Source of the DNA: Methylomarinum sp965277025
GTDB taxonomy: Bacteria; Pseudomonadota; Gammaproteobacteria; Methylococcales; Methylomonadaceae
NCBI GenBank assembly: GCA_965277025.1
Contig: OZ255706.1
Span: forward strand, 3,224,001-3,288,000
Direction: 5' to 3'
Length of the DNA: 64,000 nt
The notes under the pieces are model-generated. The model searched no databases and was not told where the DNA came from. It worked only from the letters and a program-made list of their open reading frames with translations. A program made the translations under genes and the position numbers. Position 1 is the stretch's first letter, and each line of letters opens with the position of its first letter. Of the stretch, positions 55,174-63,318 are shown in pieces.

Positions 55174-56831
55174 CCCAAATCCCCAAATAGACCCATCAAC
55201 CTCGGCTCTCAGCCACAAAAAAGCTGATATCAGCCTGCGCCGGGGCGATAATCGGGATGTTTGCAACGATTATTCGTTCAATTTTCGTCAAATCCTCGTG
55301 TTATCGCAGCCGAATTCGCTATTTTCGGCGAATGCGCTGGATTAAAAGCGCACCTGTCCTGGGGACGACGTGCGTGAATGCTGTTTATTATTGTTTATGT
55401 TCTATATCGGCGGTGATTCTATCGACCCAAGTGCAGTTAGTACCTGCTCAAACAGGCATCGATGGCAGTCTTTGACCTTGATGATCAGTTGACGCGCGGT
55501 TCGGGTGATTTTGGCGGCGATGCCATAAAGACGCCAGCGCAGAGTGATAGCGCGATGGTGCGCCAACTTTTCCGGCAAGAGTTGCCGCATCAGCGCAAAC
55601 AGGTTGTAGGAGAGTGCGCAGATATGAAAATAAAGTGCATTCGCGTCAAAATCTGTACAAGGCAGCGTGTCGCCACCAAAGTCGTGTTTCAGTTCCTTGA
55701 TGCGGTTTTCACTGTCTTCGCCGCGCTGGTTGTACCAGTGGATGATGTCGCTGTCTGACAGATCATCCCGATTGGTGGCGATGGCGCGATATATGTAGCG
55801 ACTGTCTTCCAGTTGTTCCTGACCATCCGCATCATCCAGGTCCAGTGAGGCCTGACCTTTCAGGGGGATTCGCTGAATGACCAGGGTAAACGGCTGATCA
55901 TAATCGCCGATACAATGCAGCATGCGATACGTTTGCCGGCTTTGGCTAACCTCGCCATTGCGGTGAGTCATGGGCCGCCAATTGGTTTCGCTCAACTGTT
56001 CAATGTGTTCTTTAACCGCCCGGCTCATTTTTGCCCGAATGCCGTATTGAATGTGCTGTTGGTCGACGTATTCGATAATTTTTTGTTGATAGCCTGCCGC
56101 ATCGATGCGTAGTTTTTTAATATGAACACCTTTCGGCAAACTGTCTTGGCAATGTTGGATGAATTCCAGGTTTTCTTTCGCTGGCGAATCATTACCCGCC
56201 CTGAAATCGCACGCCACAACCTGACCGGTCTCAGCGATATGGCCGACCATTGGCATATAACCGCGGTTTTTCTTATAGGTCCATTGCGCCCCACGCTTAT
56301 TGGCGATGATTTCGGTGGCATCAATATCCAGCGTAATGCTTTTTTTACGCTGCAAAGCGGCTGCCAGAATGCGCCGGTTCACCGCTTTCCAGCCGCTGAA
56401 AGCGATTGACTGGCGCCCCATGCATCGCAACCAATCGCCCAGCGCACTGGACCTTGGCATTTGTTTCATCCCCAACACCGAAAGCAACGCGCTTTCGTCA
56501 TGGAGGTGACGCACATCATCCAGGTGAAAACTGCCCTCATGCTGCATCAGAATCAGAGTTTCAAGATAAGCCGATGGCTTGATTCCCCGATTGCTTTTGG
56601 GCAGTGGGAATACCTGATCAATATGTTCACCCAGCTGCAGCGATTGCATCAAGTGCGCGATGGTGAGTAAACCGGCGCGCGAGGTCAGTTGATCGTTTGT
56701 TTTGCTCAGTTTATACGGTAAGATGTTCATAAGCATCAGGTGCACCCATTGGGTGATGGATTGTTTCGTCGCAAACCATTATACAACCAGGGCTCTTTCC
56801 ATTTTTAGAGCTTTCTATCTGGGGATTAGGG
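55174..56831 (-). mobile_element. IS1380-like insertion sequence, copy 2
   Basis: 1658 bp with the same 17-bp ends as copy 1 and duplication TTTAC (55169-55173, 56832-56836). Between the tRNA promoter and the fchA 3' end. Confidence 0.9.
55402..56730 (-). CDS. IS1380-like transposase
   Basis: About 442 residues; TLDIDATEIIANK, LRIDAAGYQQK, RGEDSENRIKELKHDF. No difference seen from the copy at 13842-15170, so both insertions are recent. Confidence 0.82.
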   Translation of the reverse strand: MNILPYKLSKTNDQLTSRAGLLTIAHLMQSLQLGEHIDQVFPLPKSNRGIKPSAYLETLILMQHEGSFHLDDVRHLHDESALLSVLGMKQMPRSSALGDWLRCMGRQSIAFSGWKAVNRRILAAALQRKKSITLDIDATEIIANKRGAQWTYKKNRGYMPMVGHIAETGQVVACDFRAGNDSPAKENLEFIQHCQDSLPKGVHIKKLRIDAAGYQQKIIEYVDQQHIQYGIRAKMSRAVKEHIEQLSETNWRPMTHRNGEVSQSRQTYRMLHCIGDYDQPFTLVIQRIPLKGQASLDLDDADGQEQLEDSRYIYRAIATNRDDLSDSDIIHWYNQRGEDSENRIKELKHDFGGDTLPCTDFDANALYFHICALSYNLFALMRQLLPEKLAHHRAITLRWRLYGIAAKITRTARQLIIKVKDCHRCLFEQVLTALGSIESPPI

Positions 56832-56871
56832 TTTACTTTTTCAGTAAAAAATTCCGTGACAGTTTTCTGGC

Positions 56872-57501
56872 TTATAGCTTACCTTTGACCAGTTGATAAA
56901 TTTCCTCGGTTTGCACATCGGCCGCCGATAAAACCGTTTCCAGTTCTTTCAGTTTTTGCTGAGCGAATTCTTGATCTTTTAAACTGCCGGTATTGATATA
57001 GACATTCAAGGCGGCGCTTTTAAGCCCGGCGTAAGCCGCCATAACCGCTACACCGGCATCGCTTATCACCCCTAAGCTGCCTTTTTCAGCAGCAACCTTG
57101 CTTAACTCGATGGCTTCAGCACAAGCTTTGGCGCACGCCAATGGCACGAGTGTCGCTTGCTTTAACACCGCCTGAATGCGCGCGCTTCTCTCGGCCTTTT
57201 CTTCTTCGCTGTCTTTCGGCAAGCGGTAACAGGCCATCAACTGACCAAAAACCTCAACATCTTCCTGAATCATTGCCGTCAATCGTTTCCGCAAGTCTTC
57301 AGACTTTTCCAACAATTCCTGCATATCCGCTTCCACATCGGCATATTGGGCCTTGCCGATAGTCAGATTGCACACCATGCCGGTCAACGCGGCTGATTGT
57401 GCCCCCATGACCGCCGCCGCACTGCCGCCTCCTGGCGTTGCATCCCGACTGGCTAATTTATCAAGAAAATCATCCAGACTTAGTTTTTTAATCTCACTCA
57501 T
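56872..57501 (-). CDS. fchA: methenyl-tetrahydrofolate cyclohydrolase
   Basis: 209 residues of the cyclodeaminase/cyclohydrolase family. It opens with LDDFLDKLASRDATPGGGSAAAVMGAQSAALTGM, the hallmark glycine-rich segment, and has DVEVFGQLMACYRLPK in the middle. FchA hydrolyses 5,10-methenyl-H4F to 10-formyl-H4F; it serves C1 assimilation or oxidation in methylotrophs, while related enzymes (FTCD domain) act in histidine breakdown. No formiminotransferase is fused or adjacent, favouring the cyclohydrolase reading. It is 19 bp downstream of cysS. Confidence 0.82.
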   Translation of the reverse strand: MSEIKKLSLDDFLDKLASRDATPGGGSAAAVMGAQSAALTGMVCNLTIGKAQYADVEADMQELLEKSEDLRKRLTAMIQEDVEVFGQLMACYRLPKDSEEEKAERSARIQAVLKQATLVPLACAKACAEAIELSKVAAEKGSLGVISDAGVAVMAAYAGLKSAALNVYINTGSLKDQEFAQQKLKELETVLSAADVQTEEIYQLVKGKL

Positions 57502-57519
57502 AATTCATCCAATAGGGTT

Positions 57520-58902
57520 TCATTCCCGACGCCAAGTTGTTTTTCCACCCGGCGCATCTTCCAACACAATGCCCTGCTCTTTTAGCTGATCCCGAATCTT
57601 ATCGGCTTCAGCCCAGTTTTTCGCCTGCTTGGCTGCTTGTCGTTGCCGAATCAATTCTTCGATGGCCTGTTCAGTCAAACCAGAATCATCCAGCCCTCCT
57701 TTCAGAAAAGCGTCCGGGTCATCTTGTAAAATCCCCAGAACCGAGGCTAAATGTTTCAGCGTATGGGCCAAAACCTGTTTTTCTGACGGCTCTTGTGATT
57801 TATTGATTTCCCGCGCCAAATCAAACAATACCGATAAGGCGACAGGCGTATTGAAATCATCATCCATCGCCTGTTTGAAGCGCTCGACCTTTTCATTGTC
57901 CAACTGTTCGGTGGCCTCAGCATCCACATCGCGCAAAGCCGTGTACAACCGGGTCAAGGCAGCTTGTGCCTCATCCAGTTGTTCATCGGAATAATTCAAC
58001 GGGCTGCGATAATGACTGGTTAAAATAAAGAAACGAATAACTTCCGGTCGATATTGTTTCAATACTTCCCGAACAGTGAAAAAATTACCCAATGATTTGG
58101 ACATTTTCTCTTCATTGACACGCACAAATCCATTATGCATCCAGAGATTGACAAATTTTTCCCCGGTCGCACCTTCCGATTGGGCAATTTCGTTTTCATG
58201 ATGGGGAAATTGCAAATCCATGCCGCCGCCATGAATATCGAAATGATTACCCAGGCAGCAGGTTGACATGGCCGAGCATTCGATATGCCAGCCGGGGCGA
58301 CCACGGCCCCAGGGGGAATTCCAGGCAGGCTCGTTCGGTTTAGCCTTTTTCCACAATACAAAATCAAACGGATTATGTTTGGCCGTATCGACTTCCACCC
58401 GCTCGCCGGCCTGCAATTCTTCCAGTTTTTTACCCGATAACCGCCCATAACCCGGAAATTTATCGACTGCATAAAAGACATCGCCATTTGTGCCGATATA
58501 AGCCAGCCCTTGCTCGAACAACTGCATAATCATACGGATAATGTCATCCATCGATTGCGTGGCGCGTGGTTCTATATCCGGTGGCAAAACCGACAAGGCC
58601 GCTTCGTCTTCGTGCATGGCCTGAATGAAGCGTTCGGTCAACGCAGAAAAATCTTCCTGATTCTCGTTGGCTCGCTGAATAATCTTGTCGTCTATATCGG
58701 TAATATTGCGCACATAAGTCAGATCATAACCGCTATAGCGAAAATAACGCGCCACGACATCAAAGACCACCATGACTCGGGCATGGCCAATATGGCAATA
58801 ATCATAAACCGTCATGCCACACACATACATGCCGACTTTTCCGGGAATGCGTGGTTTGAAAACGTCTTTACGACGGGTAAGCGTGTTATAAATCTTCAGC
58901 AT
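57520..58902 (-). CDS. cysS: cysteinyl-tRNA synthetase
   Basis: About 460 residues from ATG 58902 (MLKIYNTLTRRKDVFKP), a typical CysRS beginning; a TTG eight codons upstream is also in frame. CGMTVYDYCHIGHARVMVVFD carries the first zinc cysteine and the HIGH motif, WHIECSAMS and HGGGMDLQFPHHENE the other zinc ligands, and EEKMSKSLGNFF the KMSKS loop. Charges tRNA-Cys. Confidence 0.97.
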   Translation of the reverse strand: MLKIYNTLTRRKDVFKPRIPGKVGMYVCGMTVYDYCHIGHARVMVVFDVVARYFRYSGYDLTYVRNITDIDDKIIQRANENQEDFSALTERFIQAMHEDEAALSVLPPDIEPRATQSMDDIIRMIMQLFEQGLAYIGTNGDVFYAVDKFPGYGRLSGKKLEELQAGERVEVDTAKHNPFDFVLWKKAKPNEPAWNSPWGRGRPGWHIECSAMSTCCLGNHFDIHGGGMDLQFPHHENEIAQSEGATGEKFVNLWMHNGFVRVNEEKMSKSLGNFFTVREVLKQYRPEVIRFFILTSHYRSPLNYSDEQLDEAQAALTRLYTALRDVDAEATEQLDNEKVERFKQAMDDDFNTPVALSVLFDLAREINKSQEPSEKQVLAHTLKHLASVLGILQDDPDAFLKGGLDDSGLTEQAIEELIRQRQAAKQAKNWAEADKIRDQLKEQGIVLEDAPGGKTTWRRE

Positions 58903-59017
58903 TTGAGTATCAAAAACATCCGGCAAAATGAATTCACCAATTTACCAAGATTTAGGCTTCTCTTTCAAGCAAAAAACCAATAGTATTAACTTTTTGCCGA
59001 TTCATTGGAGGAATTTC

Positions 59018-59599
59018 ATGCTTCTTTTCATCTTTTCTCTGATGTTTTGCCTATTTTCAACCTTCTCACAAGCCACGGAAAACAACATGTCTGAGAACAA
59101 TCCAAAAGTTAAATTAACCACCACACTGGGTGAAGTCGTTATCGAGCTGGATCAGGAAAAAGCTCCTAAAACGGTTGAAAACTTTCTGCGCTATGTTAAA
59201 GAAGGCTTTTATGATGGAACGATCTTTCACCGCATTATCCCTGGCTTCATGGCGCAAGGCGGCGGTTTCGACCAGAATTTTGAACAAAAATCCACCCATG
59301 ACCCGATCAAAAACGAAGCGGACAATGGCCTGCCCAATGATCGCGGCACTATCGCCATGGCGCGCACACCCAACCCTGATTCCGCCACCGCACAATTTTT
59401 CATCAACCTGAAAGACAATGATTTTTTAAATTACAGCAGCCCCACTCCAAATGGCTGGGGATATGCCGTTTTTGGTAAAGTCGTGGAAGGCATGGACGTT
59501 ATCGACAAAATGGCGGAAGCCAAAACCGGCAACCGCGGCATGCATCAGGATGTCCCGGTTGAAGACATCATTATCGAAAAAGCTGAAATCGTCGAATAA
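59018..59599 (+). CDS. cyclophilin-type peptidyl-prolyl isomerase, exported
   Basis: ATG 59018 with TTGGAGGAA upstream gives a signal peptide (MLLFIFSLMFCLFSTFSQATE) and a 170-residue cyclophilin domain: YDGTIFHRIIPGFMAQGGGF, TIAMARTPNPDSATAQFFINL and GYAVFGKVVEGMDVID. A start at 59087 (MSENNPK) would make the cytoplasmic PpiB form. Both are possible; the ribosome site favours the exported one. Divergent from cysS, as ppiB often is. Confidence 0.9.
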   Translation: MLLFIFSLMFCLFSTFSQATENNMSENNPKVKLTTTLGEVVIELDQEKAPKTVENFLRYVKEGFYDGTIFHRIIPGFMAQGGGFDQNFEQKSTHDPIKNEADNGLPNDRGTIAMARTPNPDSATAQFFINLKDNDFLNYSSPTPNGWGYAVFGKVVEGMDVIDKMAEAKTGNRGMHQDVPVEDIIIEKAEIVE

Positions 59600-59674
59600 C
59601 AACCCACCACAATGCAATGCCCTGATGTCTCCATAACATCAGGGCATTCACGCCTTACCCCACCAGGAAACGCC

Positions 59675-60403
59675 TTGAATCAGGATATTCTGTTTATTTC
59701 CGATTTGCACATTGCGCTCGAGAAAAAGGAAATCACCCAGCGATTTCTCAAGTTTTTGGCGAATGAAGCCGCCAATTCTCGAGCACTTTATATTCTGGGC
59801 GACTTATTTGACAGCTGGATTGGTGATGATGACAACTTCCCGCCCAACCCGGCCATCAAAAACGCTTTGAAAAAACTGACCGATTCGGGCGTTTCGGTTT
59901 TCTTTCAAGCCGGTAACCGGGATTTTCTGCTCGGCGACCGTTTTGCCCAGGAAACTGGCATCCAATTATTGGATGATTATCATGTAATGGACTTGTTTGG
60001 CGTTCAAACACTGCTGACGCATGGTGATTTACTGTGCAGCGATGACCTGGCCTACCAGGCTTTCCGGCAGAAATCGCGTAGCCTAGAATGGCGGGAAAAC
60101 GTACTGAGCAAACCATTATGGCTGCGATTGTTAGCGGCCCGTTGGTATCGCCTGCGCAGTTTTTGGCATAAGCGCAAAAAGGCCGATGATATTATGGATG
60201 TCAATCAACAAACGGTTGAAAAAAGCTTGCAGCGTTTCCAATGCCTGCGCCTGATTCATGGCCACACGCATCGTCCCTGCATCCATAACCTGACCATTGC
60301 CGGCCAACCCGCCCAACGCTTCGTCTTGGCGGACTGGAAAAGCGATTCCGGCCAATATTTACGCTGGAATGAACATGGGTATCAGATTATCAATCTTGAT
60401 TGA
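59675..60403 (+). CDS. lpxH: UDP-2,3-diacylglucosamine diphosphatase
   Basis: About 242 residues, likely from TTG 59675 (LNQDILFISDLHI) preceded by AGGAAA; upstream in-frame ATG 59612 would add 21 unusual residues. Metallophosphatase motifs are all present: ISDLHI, LGDLFDSWIGDD, GNRDFLLG, THGDLLCSDD and HGHTHRP. Fourth step of lipid A synthesis at the inner membrane. Follows the cyclophilin gene as in many gammaproteobacteria. Confidence 0.93.
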   Translation: MNQDILFISDLHIALEKKEITQRFLKFLANEAANSRALYILGDLFDSWIGDDDNFPPNPAIKNALKKLTDSGVSVFFQAGNRDFLLGDRFAQETGIQLLDDYHVMDLFGVQTLLTHGDLLCSDDLAYQAFRQKSRSLEWRENVLSKPLWLRLLAARWYRLRSFWHKRKKADDIMDVNQQTVEKSLQRFQCLRLIHGHTHRPCIHNLTIAGQPAQRFVLADWKSDSGQYLRWNEHGYQIINLD

Positions 60404-60427
60404 TAACGCCAGCCGTAACGAATAAAG

Positions 60428-60742
60428 TTATGAACTGTCTTCAATTCTTCCAGAAATATTTTCGAATAACCGCTTGCCGTGTATTACCGCCACAATCAGG
60501 ATTCTTTCGGATTCAATCCGATACACCAAACGATAGCTGTAAATAAATCTTTCCCTGACATGCTCGTCACCAATTTCTGGAACAATACGGCCTATCTGAG
60601 GAAATTCACCGATATTTCTTGCAGCTGACAATATTTCTGTAACAACCGCGTGGGCATAATACTTAGAGTCCCTGGCAATATATTCTGCTATGGCTTCGAC
60701 ATCTTCCGTTGCCTCAGGCGACCATTTTACTTCGAGGTCCAT
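60428..60742 (-). CDS. ParE/RelE-family toxin
   Basis: 104 residues: VKWSPEATEDVEAIAEYIARDS, FPQIGRIVPE, RERFIYSYRLVYRIE and VIHGKRLFE, the usual ParE/RelE toxin pattern. Depending on the branch it would block DNA gyrase or cut mRNA; the sequence favours the ParE branch. Its start overlaps the antitoxin gene by 16 bp. Confidence 0.85.
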   Translation of the reverse strand: MDLEVKWSPEATEDVEAIAEYIARDSKYYAHAVVTEILSAARNIGEFPQIGRIVPEIGDEHVRERFIYSYRLVYRIESERILIVAVIHGKRLFENISGRIEDSS

Positions 60743-60915
60743 TTGCCGAGCATCTTTTCCACTTCTTCCTGACTGGCAGCCCCTTCCTTTTCGGCGCGCT
60801 CAACTCCTCTGCGGATCTTTTCGACAACATAAAGATGATACTGCACATCCTCCAGCGAACAATCATCAGGAAGCTTGTCTAAAAGTAGCTTTACTTCTTC
60901 TTTAGCTGTGCTCAT
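60727..60915 (-). CDS. antitoxin of ParE-type module
   Basis: 62 residues from ATG 60915 (MSTAKEEVKLLLDKLPDDCS) with GAGGTAA upstream. A short helical protein with DVQYHLYVVEKIRRGVERAE and a basic C-terminus, typical of small antitoxins placed ahead of ParE genes. No clear DNA-binding domain. Confidence 0.8.
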   Translation of the reverse strand: MSTAKEEVKLLLDKLPDDCSLEDVQYHLYVVEKIRRGVERAEKEGAASQEEVEKMLGKWTSK

Positions 60916-60992
60916 GCGTATTACCTCAGTTGTTTTAGCGTTTAGACTCATAACGCCATTATCAGCGACAGTTCAAAGTGGTACGTTTTTAC

Positions 60993-61013
60993 CTCTGTAC
61001 ATGACAAAAAATA
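60993..61013. repeat. duplicated left end of IS4 element
   Basis: The first 21 bp of the IS4 element (CTCTGTACATGACAAAAAAT plus A) occur here directly ahead of the complete copy at 61014. Confidence 0.8.
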
Positions 61014-62235
61014 CTCTGTACATGACAAAAAATATTAAAAGCTAGCGTAGCTCGTTGAAATGTAATTAAATACCGCATTTTGTTTTAGCGAATATGAATA
61101 ACGGGACATTACAAATCAACGAGCTGACCGTCATATTAACTGAGCACTTTCAATGGAACAAGGCAAGAATCGTTTGTTTTGTGGGTATGTTAATTGCTTT
61201 GATGGCAGTTAGCACGGTCAATCTGGCCCAGCTCGCCGTATTCTTTCCCCGTCGGGCAAAAATTTCCTCACGATATCGACGGATGCAACGATTTTTCAGT
61301 GACCATTGGCTGGATTACAATGAAGTCGCTCATTTCATCATGAAACTGTTTGGTTTCACTGATCAGGATTACTATCTGACGTTAGACAGGACGAATTGGA
61401 AGTGGGGTAAAACCAATATTAATCTGCTGGTGCTTGCCGTGGTTTATCGGGGTGCCGCCATTCCTGTGTATTGGTTGCCTTTAAACAAGCGGGGCAACTC
61501 TAATACGAAGGAACGTATAGCGCTGATGAAACGCTTTATTGCGCAGTTTGGCCGACATCACATCAAAGGTCTTTTGGCTGATCGGGAGTTTATTGGAGAC
61601 GAATGGATGGGCTGGTTGTTTGAGCAAGAGATTCCCTTTTATATCCGTATTCGCAACAACGCCAGGACAACCAATGCCCAAGGCCAGCGAATACGCGTAG
61701 AGCGTTTGTTTTATGGGCTTAAGCCGGGTAGCACACGACACCTCTCAACAGCGCGCTATTCGGGAAATTGTTCAATTTATCTCAGTGGGTTACGGCTGAG
61801 TGATGGTGAGTTATTAATCATCGTCTGTCAGCATTTGAACCCTGACGCGATTAAAATTTATGGCTTGCGTTGGGATATCGAAACGCTTTTCGGCTGTTTA
61901 AAAGGACGGGGATTCAAACTTGAGGAAACGCGTGTAGTCGGTTATCTTCGGATCAAAAAATTGTTAGTACTTCCCGTTATTGCTTTCTGTTGGTCACATA
62001 AAGCAGGCGAATGGAAACATGATTGCGAGTTACCAATAAAAACCAAAACACATCAGCGGCTCGCGCAAAGCCTGTTTCGATATGGATTAGATTGTATCCG
62101 CTCAACGTTGTTTAATGTCTTATCTCAATCAAAAAGGATGATTAGAAAAGTGATTGCTCTTTTGCAACCCATACCTTTTGTCACTGGAATACATGAGACT
62201 CATTTGTCATAAGTTAATTTTTGTCATGTACAGAG
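61014..62235 (+). mobile_element. IS4-family insertion sequence, copy 2
   Basis: 1222 bp, same ends as 10751-11972, but the flanks show no 9-bp duplication, and a 21-bp partial left end precedes it. Confidence 0.85.
61094..62212 (+). CDS. IS4-family (ISPepr1-like) transposase
   Basis: 372 residues, intact, with DRTNWKWGKTNIN, LLADREFIGDEW and GLRWDIETLFGCLKGRGF (D for E at one position next to the catalytic glutamate relative to copy 1). Confidence 0.85.
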   Translation: MNNGTLQINELTVILTEHFQWNKARIVCFVGMLIALMAVSTVNLAQLAVFFPRRAKISSRYRRMQRFFSDHWLDYNEVAHFIMKLFGFTDQDYYLTLDRTNWKWGKTNINLLVLAVVYRGAAIPVYWLPLNKRGNSNTKERIALMKRFIAQFGRHHIKGLLADREFIGDEWMGWLFEQEIPFYIRIRNNARTTNAQGQRIRVERLFYGLKPGSTRHLSTARYSGNCSIYLSGLRLSDGELLIIVCQHLNPDAIKIYGLRWDIETLFGCLKGRGFKLEETRVVGYLRIKKLLVLPVIAFCWSHKAGEWKHDCELPIKTKTHQRLAQSLFRYGLDCIRSTLFNVLSQSKRMIRKVIALLQPIPFVTGIHETHLS

Positions 62236-62515
62236 ATGCTTCATATTAAAATGTTATTTATAGGTTCAAGTATAATCGAGTTATGAAAAATTTCCGGGTT
62301 TCGTCCGAAAAGCTTAGCTTAGGATTTCATCAGGGTCCGGGAATTGACCGGAGAATTTGTTGTGCAGATTTTTCAAACAGGCCAAAGACAATATTATTCA
62401 TTGGCTTGTGGTCTGTTTGGGTAAGTAGAAAAAACCGGCGCAACAGATATTAACCATCATCTTTATTGTATTAGGGAGCCAATGATTACAACGCATTGAT
62501 TTTATAATTAAAGTT
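62236..62515. other. unexplained intergenic segment, possible small RNA
   Basis: No convincing gene. On the plus strand a perfect TATAAT at 62271 is followed by CCGG-containing inverted repeats (62290-62350) and an imperfect stem AAACAGGCCAAAG ... TTGTGGTCTGTTT (62376-62420). A 56-codon frame from ATG 62283 has no recognisable content. A structured transcript is possible but unproven. Confidence 0.3.
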
Positions 62516-62573
62516 GGAATCTTTGTGCACTCAGCAAAAAGCTGACAATATGGATGATTTGTTCAGCTTTTTG
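62516..62573 (-). terminator. MITE-like repeat acting as fliA terminator
   Basis: On the minus strand AAAAGCTGA ... TCAGCTTTTT forms a 9-bp stem followed by T residues 14 bp after the fliA stop. The arm GCTGAACAAATCATCC is that of the dispersed repeat family. Confidence 0.6.
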
Positions 62574-62586
62574 TAAGCCAAAGAAC

Positions 62587-63318
62587 TTAATCTGTTTCCC
62601 GCCATTCAGACAATCTGGCTTTTAAACGCAAAACAGCTTGAGAGCAAATTTGACTGACTCGGGATTCGCTGATTTCCAGAATTTTACCTATCTCCCGTAA
62701 GTTCAATTCTTCCTGATAGTACAGGGCGACGACCAGCTGCTCTCTCTCGGGTAATTGCCTGATGGCATCGGCCAGCGCCTGCTGAAAACCTTTATCGAGA
62801 AGATTGTCGATTGGTTGAACTTTAGTGTATTGCGCCTCACCTAAAAAGCCATCCCCTTGCTGATCAAGCTCTTCCATGCTGAAAATTTTACAGCTGGCGC
62901 TATCTTGTAAAATATGGCGATATTCTTCAACGGAAATTCCCAGATGATCGGCAACATCTTTTTCTTCTGCTTCCCTGCCAAGCTTGTTTTCAACTTCACG
63001 AATCGCCTCGCTGACCATGCGTGATTTTTTGTGAACAGAACGAGGTGTCCAGTCAGATCGTCTGACTTCATCCAGCATGGCGCCACGAATACGTATGCCG
63101 GCATAAGTATCAAAACTGGCGCCTTGTGAATGATCGTAATTTTTCATTGCTTCAAGCAGCCCAACCATGCCGGCTTGAATCAAGTCATCAATTAATACGG
63201 TTTCAGGTAAACGGCCAGATAAATGGTAGGCAATACGCTTTACCAGCGGGACATGCTGGAGAATTTTGTCTTCGGTGGTTCCTGTTTGAACCTTGGCGTA
63301 CATTTGAGCGCCATTCAC
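62587..63318 (-). CDS. fliA: flagellar sigma factor FliA (sigma-28)
   Basis: 243 residues. Regions 1.2-2 (LVKRIAYHLSGRLPETVLIDDLIQAGMVGLLEA, FDTYAGIRIRGAMLDEVRRSDW), 3 and 4 (LPEREQLVVALYYQEELNLREIGKILEISESRVSQI) are all present, as in RNA polymerase sigma-28 for late flagellar and chemotaxis genes. GTG 63318 overlaps the fleN stop (GTGA); ATG 63303 is an alternative start. Confidence 0.96.
   Translation of the reverse strand: MNGAQMYAKVQTGTTEDKILQHVPLVKRIAYHLSGRLPETVLIDDLIQAGMVGLLEAMKNYDHSQGASFDTYAGIRIRGAMLDEVRRSDWTPRSVHKKSRMVSEAIREVENKLGREAEEKDVADHLGISVEEYRHILQDSASCKIFSMEELDQQGDGFLGEAQYTKVQPIDNLLDKGFQQALADAIRQLPEREQLVVALYYQEELNLREIGKILEISESRVSQICSQAVLRLKARLSEWRETD

Noticed and set aside
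62283..62453. 56-codon frame from ATG 62283
   Set aside because: No ribosome site, no recognisable content and overlaps inverted repeats; more likely non-coding.
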